Shown: positions 1 through 11,745 of the stretch, one piece after another
Layout of the letters: each line of letters opens with the position of its first letter
How positions within the stretch are numbered: position 1 is the first letter of the stretch
Assembly (NCBI GenBank): GCA_948567375.1
Contig: OX419755.1
Coordinates: 65,724,944 to 65,788,943, forward strand
Origin: Lunularia cruciata
Taxonomy: Eukaryota; Streptophyta; Marchantiopsida; Lunulariales; Lunulariaceae
DNA length: 64,000 nt
Reading direction: 5' to 3'
Notes under the pieces: model-generated
Database searches by the model: none
What the model was told of the DNA's origin: nothing
What the model saw: the letters and a program-made list of their open reading frames with translations, nothing else
Made by a program: the position numbers and the translations under genes

Positions 1-545
1 TTGGTCATGGTCCCATCTGGTTGGTCAAACAAGCTTTGACCAAAGGGAATCTTTTAGAGGATCTTCATGTAGGAATCTCATAATCATGTGGATGAGGTAT
101 CATTGGAAAGCTCTTGATAAGAAAAACCAAGGAGGAGGGAAGGCAAATTTTCCATCATTGGGTGGAGAATTTGCACATTTTCAAGGCCTAATTCATCTGT
201 TTAGGCCTTTGAAATTGCCACTAAAGTTTTCAGGCCCACTTTGGCTTTTGCCCCATTACTAGAAGTGTTCTTTTGGTGATACCTCTATTTGACCCACTTT
301 CTCCATCATATGTAACATCCTTCTAGATATCACTACCCCAAGTTTCACCTCTAGATCATATGCCTAGCTATTGATTATAAAGTTTCCAAGCATGTTTCAG
401 TTTTTGGCCTATTAGTAGAAGTACTCTTTTGATGATACCTCTGCCTTATTTACTTAGTCCATCATGTATAACATCCTTCCAAATGTTACCAAATTCACCA
501 AACTAAATTCATCTTTAGATCATCCATCTAGCTATTGGTATTACA
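1..545 (-). repeat. LTR-like repeat, family R3, cut by window edge
   Basis: This stretch is clearly similar to 41,395-41,992, so it belongs to a dispersed family. On the minus strand both copies begin TGTAATACCAATAGCTAG, at different places inside R2 elements, which fixes that end as a true terminus starting with TG. Here the terminus follows GTTGA of the R2-a gag (minus strand), a candidate 5-bp target duplication whose partner lies outside the window. Inside, about 150 bp starting near the 'ttactagaagt' and 'attagtagaagt' motifs (around 255 and 410) is duplicated in tandem. No coding capacity is seen. It is probably a solo LTR or one end of a larger element. Confidence 0.6.
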
Positions 546-767
546 TCAACAAAGTCAGCTCGACTATCAGCCACTTTTGCTCTAGAAGTAGGAACTACAT
601 CATCCCTATTACCACAAAGTGTGGCAGCCAACTTGAACACTAGATTTGGGTCAACTCTCAATGTAAACATGTCACTAGTTGAGAACAAAGGGAAGTGCAT
701 ATCAACTAAGCCAACCTCAACATCATGCTAGACTCAATTTGTGTAGTAGTAGGTGGTTGACTAGCAT

Positions 768-1220
768 CTAATCCATCATGTATTCATCACCACCCACCAC
801 ACTTACACTATGACATCTAGGAGCCATGGATGTCCATTGTAATGCCCCAAAGACTGTGAAAGAATGGTGAAGACTGACTTGTCTATTAGCTTGTCCTCTT
901 CGTAGGTCCAACTCCATTGATGCTTTTGTAGGCTCTAGAGCATATATTGCACTCTTAGTCACTATGGAAAATGCATCTACCAGTGTTGCTCTACACATAA
1001 GGTCCAATACGTCTCTATCACCAAGATAAGAGGTTGAAGACTCAACACCCAAATCTGATCTCCATTGTGTTATGGCCATGCAAACCAATCTGTGCTCCAA
1101 TTGCTCAATCCAAGTAGCAATGGTTGTATTAGAAGCAAGGGTAGGTATTGTGCCCCTACCAAGTATGGATCTTCTTCCACCTTGTCCTCCATGATCTAGA
1201 ACTCCTCTACCACTTGCCAT
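768..1220 (-). pseudogene. R2-a gag C-terminal region (remnant)
   Basis: An open stretch of 150 codons on the minus strand aligns with the segment of R2-d at 62,053-62,520 that follows the zinc knuckles. Shared landmarks are the Gly/Arg-rich start, IEQLE, the STSYxGDRDxLD block and the VGGD motif near the end. It is a surviving frame of a dead element, not a host gene. Diverged positions and the loss of the surrounding frame show it is no longer functional. Confidence 0.6.
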
Positions 1221-2639
1221 AGTAGCCCTACCATTCCGTAACTCTGGGTGAAGGTCGAAGCATTGATCATTACTGTGACCAAATCTATAGCAATGGTCAC
1301 ATTGTCTCTATGTTGGATATGATGCACTAGAGGTATCATGTTTATTACCTTGAGTGTATTTTCTCTTCTGGTGAGGTCCACCACAAGTCCAACAAGCAAC
1401 ACCACCACTCACTAGTTGATGTTGACCTAAAAATGAAGGTAAAGTTCTAGTTGCACTAGGCTCTCCATTCATTCCATAAGATCTGGCTACCCTTGTAAAC
1501 CAACATAATGTGGTGCACTCTTAAAGAAGTAATAGATATGGATGAGGTCTCCCTATTAAGGGATTAGGGTTTTGGACCATCTCCAACTAGTACACCTCCA
1601 GTAGATACACCAATGCTACAAGAGCTAGAACTCATGGGTACTACCGATCTACCCCTAGCAACCAAGCCTAAAGTGATAGAGATGTAGTAGACAAAGACCA
1701 ACATTGTCTCCATATCTCAATCTCCTAAACTCTTTATAGTCATCCATTAGCGGGCCCTCTAAGTGCTGAAACAACCCCTTCCATGCAATGAAGGGTGTGA
1801 ACAAAGTCAAGTTTGGTATCTATTGTAATTCACACTCACTATCAAACTCCTAGATGAAGTCATCCAACTCAATGGTACCCACCATACCAAAGTAGCACTT
1901 GGGGCCTTTGGAGGCTCCATAAATCTTGTCCATGTCTCATAACAATCATGCCAACACACCAAGTGCACTCTCAATTGAATCAACTCTTGTATCAAACTCC
2001 AAATCCAAATCAATCTCCTCCCCCATTGGGACTTGAGATACAAGCTGATACCAAGCACACTCCATGTAAATACACTACATATTGCAATGATATTTCCTCT
2101 AGAATCTCCAAAGAACTCCGTTGCAACAATGTAACTCAAATTGTAATTGTAGCCACCACAAGTACTCCACCAAGGATCACCACCAAGTACCACCAACAAC
2201 TAAACACCACTCATTAATGTAGCTCTAATTGTGACAACTAAACTAGGAGAAAGAGCAACCTATAACCTCCTATTATAACATACACTCTCATGGTATGTAT
2301 TTCATCACTTCTTGCCTCACTAGAGAGAAACATATATAGATTGATTGGTCATCACTAAAGCATCATTATCAAGAGCACACCAATGCTCTAAGTCATGGCA
2401 GTTCACACAAACATGATGCTAACAAGAAGTAGAGAATGGAAGGGGTCCAATCATAAGAAGTCTAAATGAAACCTCTATCTCATATATCAACACCAGATTG
2501 ACTCTACTACCATTTGAGATTTGATGTAATAGGAGTTTCTACATACCTCTAAGCTACCAAGATCACCAAGGATGGGATCAAACTACCTCTTGTAGCCAAA
2601 GCTTTATGTATATAAGTATTAATAGGACAACAAGTGAAG

Positions 2640-2712
2640 ATGGATGAATTGGCTAGGGCACTAGTCTAGGAACTAGAGATTTGGGTTCAAATCCTATTGT
2701 GTACAATTTTTA
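2640..2712 (+). repeat. tRNA-like module inside the R2-a leader (antisense to the element)
   Basis: On the plus strand a box-A-like stretch (TTGGCTAGGGCACTAG) is followed about 30 nt later by a perfect box-B-like motif (GGTTCAAATCC). The spacing is that of a tRNA or a tRNA-derived SINE head. The same module is present, also antisense, in the leader of R2-d (60,118-60,205), so it predates the amplification of R2. The cloverleaf is imperfect, with no clear T33 or anticodon, so I do not call a tRNA gene. Confidence 0.4.
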
Positions 2713-3173
2713 AAGGTGAGCAAATTTTATCAAATGATGAAAAAAACTACCAAAAACTCATCTAAAGTGGTTAGAATCATGCCAACAAGTTCGCTTTCTA
2801 ACCGCTCTATGCCAAATGAAGCTTTTCTTTTTACCAATTTGAACCCTCTCTAAATCTGGCCAAGCTTCACCAACTCCTCCATTAACTATCAACTCTAGCC
2901 AAATTGAGAGGATGGGGATCTCCAAATTCCTAATTTAAGGAGATGGGTTTCCAAATCCACGTCCAATTTTACCATCCATGCTCAATTTGTACCAAATTGA
3001 CCTTGATTTTAGCTCTTTGGACTCAAATTGAACACCCATTGTCTCAAGTTTACACAATTCTTAGAAATTTGGCCAACATTTCCCTAAACTATTTGCACCA
3101 TTGCCAAATTTGCATCAACCCAATTAGGGTTTCCGCACCCAATTTCTCTTTGACTGTCACTTCTTTGATGTAA

Positions 3174-3330
3174 TCAATTCATTCTTCCACTTGAATCACA
3201 CTCAAATCAGATTTGTACTCGGTCTTTCATTCAACAATTTGCCAACAATCAAGCATTAATTATAGTCAAGCCACACCCATTCTAGCTAAGAGAATACAAA
3301 CTTGCTTTCTCTTTTGTAGCATCTAAATTC
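3174..3330 (-). repeat. Remnant of R2 terminal repeat A1 (copy R2-a)
   Basis: On the plus strand the stretch begins TGTAATCAATTC and contains 'atagtcaagccacaccca', which is the reverse complement of the end of the A repeat at 58,987-59,445. Similarity fades after about 3,330, so the outer end of the element cannot be placed. Confidence 0.5.
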
Positions 3331-5825
3331 CTTTAAAAAAAATAGGAATTTTGACCTTGATAAACCTCTTTAGGTTTTGTTGCCTATGCTAATGCAATTT
3401 GGTGATGAGATTCACTAAGACAAGTTCTTTGTCAACCTCTCTTACAATTCATAAGTACACGGAAATTATTCACATTTTGTAGTATCTCTATTGAGTATCC
3501 AAGGAAGTATCAGCGTGAAACTAAAATGAACATTGCATCACTTCAGCTGTAAAAATTTTCCCTCTTTCCATCTCAAACCTCTCCCTATTTAGGGAAGAGT
3601 TTTGGTTAATGAGTTTTGTGTTGATCTATGTCTGACAAGATAGCAACAACCGGTTTCTTTCTAAGGCCGCCACCACCCTCCCATCCTTCTACCCCTTTTG
3701 AGTTCTCTACTTCTGGTCCATAAGCAAGAGCTTGTTCTTGCCCTTAAGCATGAGCTTGTTGATGGCAGAACAATAGTTTTCTAAGGCATGCTCAGGTTCA
3801 GGGTTGTGTACAAACAACGCTTGGCTAGTAGGGCATTAGAGATGTCTTTGACAAATTATCAAATGATTCTCCTCATCAGCTCAATATCTGACATGAGTAA
3901 AAACCTTTTGACAAATGTATGTTATTTCTTTGGAACTTTGGTTCCGTAAGTTAATGTCGTGTTGTTTGCCAAAACTCTCTAAACTGAAAATTCTCATTGA
4001 TTTTGCCATCAATTGCTTTGTATACGCACCCCTTGAGTAAACATGGAAGAGTCATCAAGGAATTCTATAGGATTACTACTCGGGTAAAGAGTTAAGTAAA
4101 ACTAATAATAAGGAGTTACACAAGTGAAAACATCATTGCGTTGATAGGGAATTGAAACAAGGATAGTCAATTATAGATAATAAATTAAAATTTTTATATT
4201 TGCATTTTTATACATTTATCTCTTCATTCTAGTAGTATGGATGTCATGTTTAGATGTTGTTTTAGCATTTATCCTTCTGCATTATAAGCATAGGGTTTCA
4301 CAGTATCAAGATTCTTGATCCTCTTGCTCTGGTAAGTGTGGGGTTGGGAGCAAGGTGAGTATAAGGTGCTTTTGCTTCAAATGAAGAAGTCAATGCAAAG
4401 GAAGAGAGGACGAGGGTGAAAATAAATTTGGGAATTCCATATGTGTGGAATAATAATATAAAAACATCCTTTTAAATGTGCAAAAGACAAAGATATTTTA
4501 GAAAGAAGAATATACGTTACCTAATGCTCAATATGAATTTTATGAAGAGTTTTCTCCAAGCTAAGTGTGAAACCTCAAATAGAGAAAGAGAGAAGTTGGG
4601 AGAAAAAATTTCTTGATAAATGTAAAAAAAGATGCTAAGAGATTTATCCATGATTGCATCTATAGAATAGCTTTTCTCACGATTTTGCAAACCGTACAAA
4701 GTTGTGATAATAAGTGATAATTAGAAGAAATTGAAGTACAAAAAGTTGTAAAGACGGAGGAGCCAAAAGTGAAGATACAAGTAAGGGAGGTGATGCATGT
4801 TGAGGAGAGTAAAGATAAAGAAAATTAAATTCAAAGAACAAAGGAAAATCTAAAATGTCAATTAATAGATTTTGATTAGCTCAAGTAGGTAAATCTACTC
4901 CAAAGATTGATAATAAAACCATATGTTGTCCAAGTCAATATAATATATGTGTTTTCAAAGATAGATAATCAATAAGATATATATTATAGTTCACACATAA
5001 AATTTCTAATTCTTTATTACACACCATGTACTTCAAACAATAGTCAAAAGGATTGTTCTCCAAGTCCATAAAAGTTTATGATACTATTATCGCCTTTTAT
5101 AGAAAAGCTCTCGACACAAGTATGTAAGGTGGTATCTTTTATGCTTGGTATTCTCTTGGTGTAGTTGAATAAGCTAAGGGATCCTCTAACCTATTATGCA
5201 CTAAATGAATATAATTAGCAAAACCACAGCTAAATTTATCTTGATTATGGACTCAAGTTGCATTATGGAGCTCAACAAAATTTAGACATACATTTGGGTT
5301 TTGAGGCACCGTACCATTCAGCTGATAATCTAAGCAAGTGGATTATGATTGTGCATAGACTTCCATAACACTTCATGTTCTTCAAATTGTGAACCTCTGA
5401 AGTGATCATTAATTGTTCACTAAGTTATCTAAATCTTAAAGATTCCTTTTAATACCATCAACTTAGATCTAGGTTTATAATCAATGCTTACTTTTATAAT
5501 CAAAAGTTAATGAAGGTTGAACTTATGACTAAGTTGGCTACTAATCCATTAATATTATCTTAGACTCCACCTCATGTCCTTTATAATTAGATCAGCTCCC
5601 AAAGTTGCTAGTGTTGGACTCAAGTTCTAAATCACCTTGATCTACTTTTTCTATATAAAAATGTGACACTCGTGCTGTTTGTCTTTTGAAACAATACCCC
5701 AACCAAACTTTATTCAAAGAGTTTCCCTATTAAGCTTCAACAAACTTGAGCCAAACTTGAGCTTGTTGGAAAACTGTCAATACTTTCTTTCTGAGAAAAT
5801 ATTACTCCATTTCTTAATTCACAAG
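3331..5825. other. AT-rich intergenic DNA, nothing recognised
   Basis: Both strands were read. Only short random open frames are present, without motifs, splice-site context or resemblance to the repeat families in this window. Confidence 0.5.
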
Positions 5826-6180
5826 CAGAAAGGTGACCATGTAGAACACATGAAGGATGGGAAGACCACATCAAGCCGTACAAGGAAGAGGCAAAAGAAG
5901 TAAAATGAAGCTAGGTCCAAATAGTATCGATATGAGAAATCTGCCCTACGACACTAAAGATATTGAGCTGTGAAAATTATAAGGTCTACAAACTACTAGA
6001 GCATCCAAAGAAGCATCACCTGGTGTGATTGTTCTCCTATGAAATTGCACCTGCCAATGCTCTCTGTAGAGCAATGGACAAATGTTATCTAAAGTATTTC
6101 ATAAAAGGTTATGATCTTGATCTATAAGCCAAAATGCATTCATCTTGCAAAATTTTCTTGTTTTACTCAAATCTTGTATG
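5826..6180 (+). repeat. Dispersed repeat R5, copy 1
   Basis: The copy begins with the family's conserved start (GACCAYGTAGAACACATGAAGG here, shown only as a pattern) and runs through 'atgggaagaccacatcaagc', 'gagaaatctgccctac' and 'ctgtagagcaatggacaa'. Related copies lie at 25,000-25,340, 34,286-34,376, 37,018-37,400 and, reversed, 57,853-58,104. The copies differ by scattered substitutions and small indels. No conserved open frame or terminal inverted repeat is seen, so the class is unknown. Confidence 0.65.
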
Positions 6181-9100
6181 TGATCTGATTCTTATTTTCC
6201 CTTAGTATTCTATTTTTTGTCAAGCAAACATGTCATTAATTGAATAATAACACCTTGTACTTTTATAGGATCTTTTATTAAGTTATAGAGGAATGCAAAT
6301 GATGATTATATAATCATATCATGTTGCAGATTTACTTATGACTTGATAAGATAATTTTTACTTGAGGTTATTTATGCTAGTTATGACTAGCTTTAATAAT
6401 TCATGACTAAAGTGAGTTATAACAAGCTATAAATATTTAACTAAAATTCATGAAAAATTTAGTTAAAGTTAAATCTAGTGACTAGCTAGTCTAGAATAAT
6501 TAAATATGCTAAAGGGCAAGAAAAATTAAGACCCAAATATTTCACCTCATTCATTGGTGAATTTATCATTTTGGAGATTTGACCAAGTAAGAATATATAA
6601 AATTCCCTGTTAGGTTCTTTGAGATTCTCTAGAGGCTTCTAGAGTAAAGGAAGTAAACTACCTCTATGATTCCTCACTTTCATTACAATAACTTTTAGAA
6701 CTTATCTAGCTATTGGATGTTACTATGTGATACTCCTACAAGTATAAATAAAAAAAGTTGGACTCCTCTCTAAAATAATATGTTTGATGAGTGAGTGAGG
6801 CATGTTGCCTTGAGTAAAGAAGTCTAGTTTTCTACGTTAAATGTCCATGAGTGAGTTCTAAAGTGAGGTGAAAAGTCAGTTTTTTGTTCTTAGAGAAAGT
6901 GAGAGGATTATGAGAGTATGTAGAAGACTTGAGTGATAGAGCTTGAATGAACGTATGGATTTGGGGAGTTGAATAATTGTATTGTGTCCAAGATTGAGAA
7001 CTGATATATTTGATTTAGTGTGGAATTCTTTCAAATACCTATTTGTGTGTACCTCACAATATATTGTGAATCAGCTTGTTTGGCTTGAGTTTTTTCATGC
7101 CTATAGTGAATAATATAAGATTTTATCAAGTCAAAAAATGGATAAATTTTGACTCATTAGTAAGAGATTATGGGTCTTTGAGTGGAGAGGCATTTTGTAT
7201 TTGCAAAAAAATACAAATCAGTAAAAGGTTTTACATATGAAGAAGTTTTAAAAATTATGAGGGTAGGAGAGTGGGTCAAGCAATGGACAGAGGAGTTTAT
7301 GAACCTCCTAAATTCTCATTCTGGAATTGACATACATCCAACTGAGATTTATAGATGGTATTTGCTTTCAAACAACTTTTATTATTGGAGGAACTTTGCT
7401 CAAAACATCATGGGACTTACCAATTCTACTGATTTTCACTATGGACAAAAATGGGACCTTATAATCTGCATTAGGCTTTAAGAGTTAAGAGTGCACATCA
7501 ATTTGTAGGTCAATAACTTATGGGAACAAAAAAGTTTGCACTTTCTGAAAGGAAGGCTCAAACTATGACAAGCAAAATTCCTTTTAGTGTAAGTGCACAA
7601 CTCTTGAGGATATTCCTACATCATTACTTAAGTTTTGTAGAGTCTTATGATCTTTTACCTAAGCCTTAATTTGATGCTTCCTTGGAGTTACCTTTTCATC
7701 ACTTTTCAAGTTTCTGATTGTTATAGGTGTCCTTAGGCTTGTTAGAAAGTTCTATGTGGAATCCTCCTAAACTTTTCATATTTAATGGTACTAATTGTCC
7801 TAAAGCTAAAAGTTCTTTAAACAATAAATTCTTTTAGAGGTGAGCACTCTAAGGTTGTTATGATTGTCTCTAGTACAAATAAGTCATTAAGGTCATACTT
7901 TTGAAGTGCACTAGTATTTATTAAGATGCATTGATGTATATCCTTGGATGAATTGATATATACTCCAAAATGTAGTAGTGTTTGCTAATATGTGCTCTAT
8001 GCATTTTTTATACACAGAGTGTATTTGCTTCTTTATGCTTTAATATTCTTTACAACAATATCCACTCCAAAATATTTTAATATAAAAATTAAAATTGTAT
8101 GTAACATTTCTAAAATCATCATTGCAAATAATTTTATCTAAAAAAAATGTGGTTACATGTATTACTCATAACAACAAAGAACTAAATCATTATTCTTGGT
8201 TGTTAAATAAAATTTTTCATTCTATTGAAACATGCATGAAATGTATTATCAAAAGTTTTAACTTTGAGATAAACTAGTATATATATATTGAGATTTTTAG
8301 AAACACAAGTATCTAAAATAAAGCTAGTCTATTAAATAAAGTGATAAATATACAAGCATTGCATATGTGCTGACTTTCCCATATTTACTTGCACCAAAAG
8401 ACTTCCGTGTTAAGAACTGAAATATAATAATTTTTTATTTAAAATATGTTGATTCTTCAAATTTAAGAAAATTAAATTTAGGTCTAGAAATCAAATGTAT
8501 TCCTTCCTCAATCAAGCTTCCAAGAATACCAGATTTTAAATAAATAAATTTTTGAAAATTTCAGCCATTTAAATTTTAAAATTGAGTTATAATACGGATT
8601 GCTCTTCTTTGTCAAACCTATGCTTCAAATAATACCACCTTCCAAAACTACTTTCACATGGTAAATAAAAGGTTTTTAGTTAGGTCTATGCAAAGCTTAG
8701 TACATATGCACAGTAAACTCTAGTGGTTACCTGTAAACCTATGTCTCTATGTCTTTCTATGTAAAACAAACCGAAGTACAAATCTATACATGATAAATCT
8801 AGTTGCCAATATGAAAAATATAGTAATGTTTTTTCTTAAAAGCAATTTTTGTAGATATGGAATAGATGTAACTTTTAGATATTTGCTTCTTCCTTTGATC
8901 ATAATATTATTAATAAAGGTTTTCAAATTAGAGTGGAAAATACTAAATATAGATGAAGATAATTCAATTCTAAGAAAGTAATCATCATTTTTATATGTCT
9001 ATGAGGATAATTTTATATACAAATTTAAAATCTTTGGTTTCAAACTAAACAGATTTTGTGGATGATTACAAAGAAATCAAATGCTTTCAAAAGAAAATAT

Positions 9101-10023
9101 TACCTCATAAAGCAAATGTATTTAGTAGAAAATAGAAAAACCAAGCGAGTGATACATAGATATGCATAATATTATACATGATTCAGATTGATTCTACTAA
9201 TATAACATATTGGCTTTTGATTTTACTCTGACTAAGGCATTACGACCTATAAGGGTTCAAGTATGAGCACAAGTAATTGTGCACATACAAGAAGGTACAA
9301 ATTATAAGGACAGACAAACAAGTTAAAGATAGAAGAAAAAGTTCCTCTAGAAGTATAAGAGGACATTAAGATGGTTATCAAATCTTGGTTTGACTATATA
9401 AAAGGAAATTTAGTATATGTTTTTTGTAATGTCTATATGAGAGTAGATGTGTATATTTTGTAAACATTAACCTCAATAAGCACTATAGATAGAACTTTTT
9501 GTTATTACAAAATACTTCTCATTTTATTTTATTATTCTTATATTTCTCAATATAATCTAAATTTCATAATATAACATTTTTATGTTTAAGAATTAATATA
9601 TTTTTATATAAAAGTTCTAAGATTATTATATGGCTTAAAGAGGCTCTTATCATTAAATTAAATTAAATTCAAGAAAGAAAGATGAAAATTAATATTTAAA
9701 AGAGTTTTTTCTAAAAGTAGAAGGAGATACTAAAGGACAAAGAGTTGAATCTAAAATTAATTATCAAAAGAGTAGATAATTGATGGAGATTTGGTCAAAA
9801 GTAAACTTCTTATCAAGTAATAATTTTATATATGTCCTAGGGAGGCATGTCCCTTTGGAAGCTCTTTATTGATTCTTATCCACAAGTTTAAAAATAAATT
9901 TCTCCATTCTTGGATAAAAGCCTTTTGAAAGTGAATGGTTGGTTGTTTTCTTTTCAAAATCTTGCTTAATACATATATTTGTTTAATCCATCTAAGTTCA
10001 TTGTTTTATAATATAAATGCCAT
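6181..10023. other. AT-rich intergenic DNA with one weak open frame
   Basis: Mostly AT-rich sequence with no recognisable gene or repeat family. The only frame with plausible protein composition is at 7,182-7,481, listed separately. Confidence 0.45.
7182..7481 (+). CDS. Hypothetical open frame, 99 codons, doubtful
   Basis: An ATG-started frame of 99 codons lies in AT-rich DNA. Its composition is less biased than the surroundings, with several Trp residues and a segment around residues 30-75 rich in W, Y, F and N. I recognise no domain. There is no obvious promoter, splice site or neighbouring gene, and no second copy in the window. It could be a chance frame, an exon fragment or the remnant of an element. 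Treat it as hypothetical. Confidence 0.2.
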   Translation: MERHFVFAKKYKSVKGFTYEEVLKIMRVGEWVKQWTEEFMNLLNSHSGIDIHPTEIYRWYLLSNNFYYWRNFAQNIMGLTNSTDFHYGQKWDLIICIRL

Positions 10024-10357
10024 TGTAATAATATTGAATTAGTAGAAGCCAAGTATAGCTAAAAAAAGGTAGAACTATTTCACACATAGGAATTATAAGA
10101 TATTTCTAGAAGTATCAAACAACTTATAAAAACTTCCAAACGATTGAGTATCTTGCTATGTAAACTACAAGCTTAGCTTATACTCTAAGAACAGTGGTTT
10201 TGAAAAGGAACTTCTTTGGAACCTTCTTTTGGAAGCTTTTTTTTAGTTAACCTATAAATACCAAAGTTTAGGTTTAGTCCAAGCATTTGGAATTTCTCTC
10301 TATTGCGAGTTCATATTTGATCTTCCATTCTCCTATTTCTCTAGTTGGTCTGTTAAA
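10024..10357 (+). repeat. Decayed solo LTR of family R1 (copy R1-e)
   Basis: The segment starts TGTAATAATATTG, like the R1 LTR start TGTAACAATATGG. It then keeps, in order, a TTCTAGAAG motif, the CTATAAATACCAA TATA region (about 10,252) and the 3' end 'ccattctcctatttctct' followed by 'ggtctgttaaa'. The order and spacing match the intact R1 LTR at 17,374-17,796. The AAGCTTC-rich heat-shock-like block is mostly lost. No internal R1 sequence adjoins it and I see no clear target duplication, so it is an old solo LTR. Confidence 0.65.
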
Positions 10358-10656
10358 ATCATATTTTGACCTATAATTCCAAAAATATATGCTTAGAAGA
10401 TTTAGATATCTTCAATAAAATTATTAGACATAAGTTTAAACATACTTTGAGAACTACTTTAGTGGACTTTTGAATAGTAGAAAAGACAACAAAGTATGTA
10501 AAATTTAAGAAAAGGTTTTTAGAATATGATTTTATAATGGATATAATTTATATTAATGGAATATAATATTCTTTAGATATCATTAGATCATATGAAGGAA
10601 ATAAGTGATAAGTTCACATTATAAGCACACAAAACATGTTGCTCCTCACACACCAA

Positions 10657-10806
10657 AGATGGGTCTTGAAGCTCTATATCTCTCTAGAACCAAGAGTAAG
10701 AGGTCTAAAGAATCAAACCTTAATCAGATCTAGATGGGTCTTGAAGCTCTACATCTCTCTAGAACCAAGAGTAAGAGGTCTAAAGAATCAAACCTTAATC
10801 AGATCT
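10657..10806 (+). repeat. Perfect-period tandem duplication, 2 x 75 bp
   Basis: Two adjacent 75-bp units (10,657-10,731 and 10,732-10,806) begin AGATGGGTCTTGAAGCTCTA and differ at about one position. They contain a short open frame, but nothing suggests it is coding. Confidence 0.9.
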
Positions 10807-11539
10807 AGAGGCTTCTTATAATGCATAAATCAAGGCAATTAGTTAGAACCATTTAGATGTTTTAAAGAATAAGATGTGTTTTTTTTGTCAATATTAAAAA
10901 TAGCATGGAAATATATATTATAGTAAAAAATTCCATGAAGAACCCAATAAAATTCTGGCGCTGCACATCTTCTTAATGTACACATTCATAATTCACTTTC
11001 TCACACCAAAGTATAAGGAAAAGACTTTTTTTACTTATGATGTTAACTAGATATCCAAGAAATTGAGCTAATATCTTCTTATTCTACTTGTGACAATAGA
11101 ACATATAAGGAATGAATTGATTATACAAGCCGTACATATCACCGCATCATTTTCTCTTTGTCTCAAATTCCTTATCTGCAAAAAGGATTGGTTATGCCAA
11201 AGGAATTCTAATGGCTCTAAGTCTCCAAACCTCGATCTCTATAACTCTCTTACCTTGATTCTCATGTTAGTCGTAAGCAATGGAGAACTATGAAGGTATA
11301 AAGTATGAGCCTCTCTTTCTAATACTGTTTGTAGGCAAAGATGAACTAAGAAGGTATAGAGTGATATTATTACAATGTGGAGCATTGGATATGTGAGCAC
11401 TAAGCTTTGCTATACAAAGCCTCTTCTAGAAAATTCTCAGTGATACATAAACTAAATTCTACAGAACTCCTCTATATTAGCTAAGTCATCACAAACTCTC
11501 TCTTGTACAAGAAAAGAGTCTCTTAATATAAAATTCTAA

Positions 11540-11745
11540 TCATTCCCTTGCAACTCTCCTCTTTATATCCACTGACTAAAACTTCTCAACTACATCTCTC
11601 TCAACCCAACTATCAACTACATCTCTCCACTCTCAACTCAACAACTCAACTCAACTTAATTATCTACATCTTAACTCAACAATCTTCTCAACTAAATCTC
11701 TCTCTATTTAATCAACCTTTCTCTTCAAACCACACTCTCACTATT
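11540..11745 (+). repeat. Low-complexity CT/CAACT-rich block
   Basis: Imperfect repeats of 'caactcaactca' and 'ctctctc' type fill this block. The reverse complement is purine-rich. It produces an apparent 66-codon frame that is simply low-complexity sequence. Confidence 0.6.

Larger units (their letters stand above)
546..3330 (-). mobile_element. Decayed 5' part of an R2 (methyltransferase/PHD) retrotransposon, copy R2-a
   Basis: Read on the minus strand this runs from the 5' terminal repeat (about 3,330-3,174) through the long leader to gag (start codon near 1,933) and the region after the zinc knuckles (1,220-768). It matches R2-d (58,987-62,760) along its whole length, with many small indels and stop codons. 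Recognisable gag landmarks are the start MD-x-IYG near 1,933, the RG-rich segment near 1,210, and a segment near 1,110 corresponding to the IEQLE motif of R2-d. The copy is cut at its 3' side by the R3 repeat. It is far more diverged than R2-d and so is an old insertion. Confidence 0.75.

Noticed and set aside
2640..2712. A genuine tRNA gene
   Set aside because: Boxes A and B are good but the anticodon arm and loop do not fold properly, and the module travels with R2.
10636..10821. Frame across the 75-bp duplication as a repeat protein
   Set aside because: Only two units, 75 bp happens to be divisible by 3, and there is no context for a gene.
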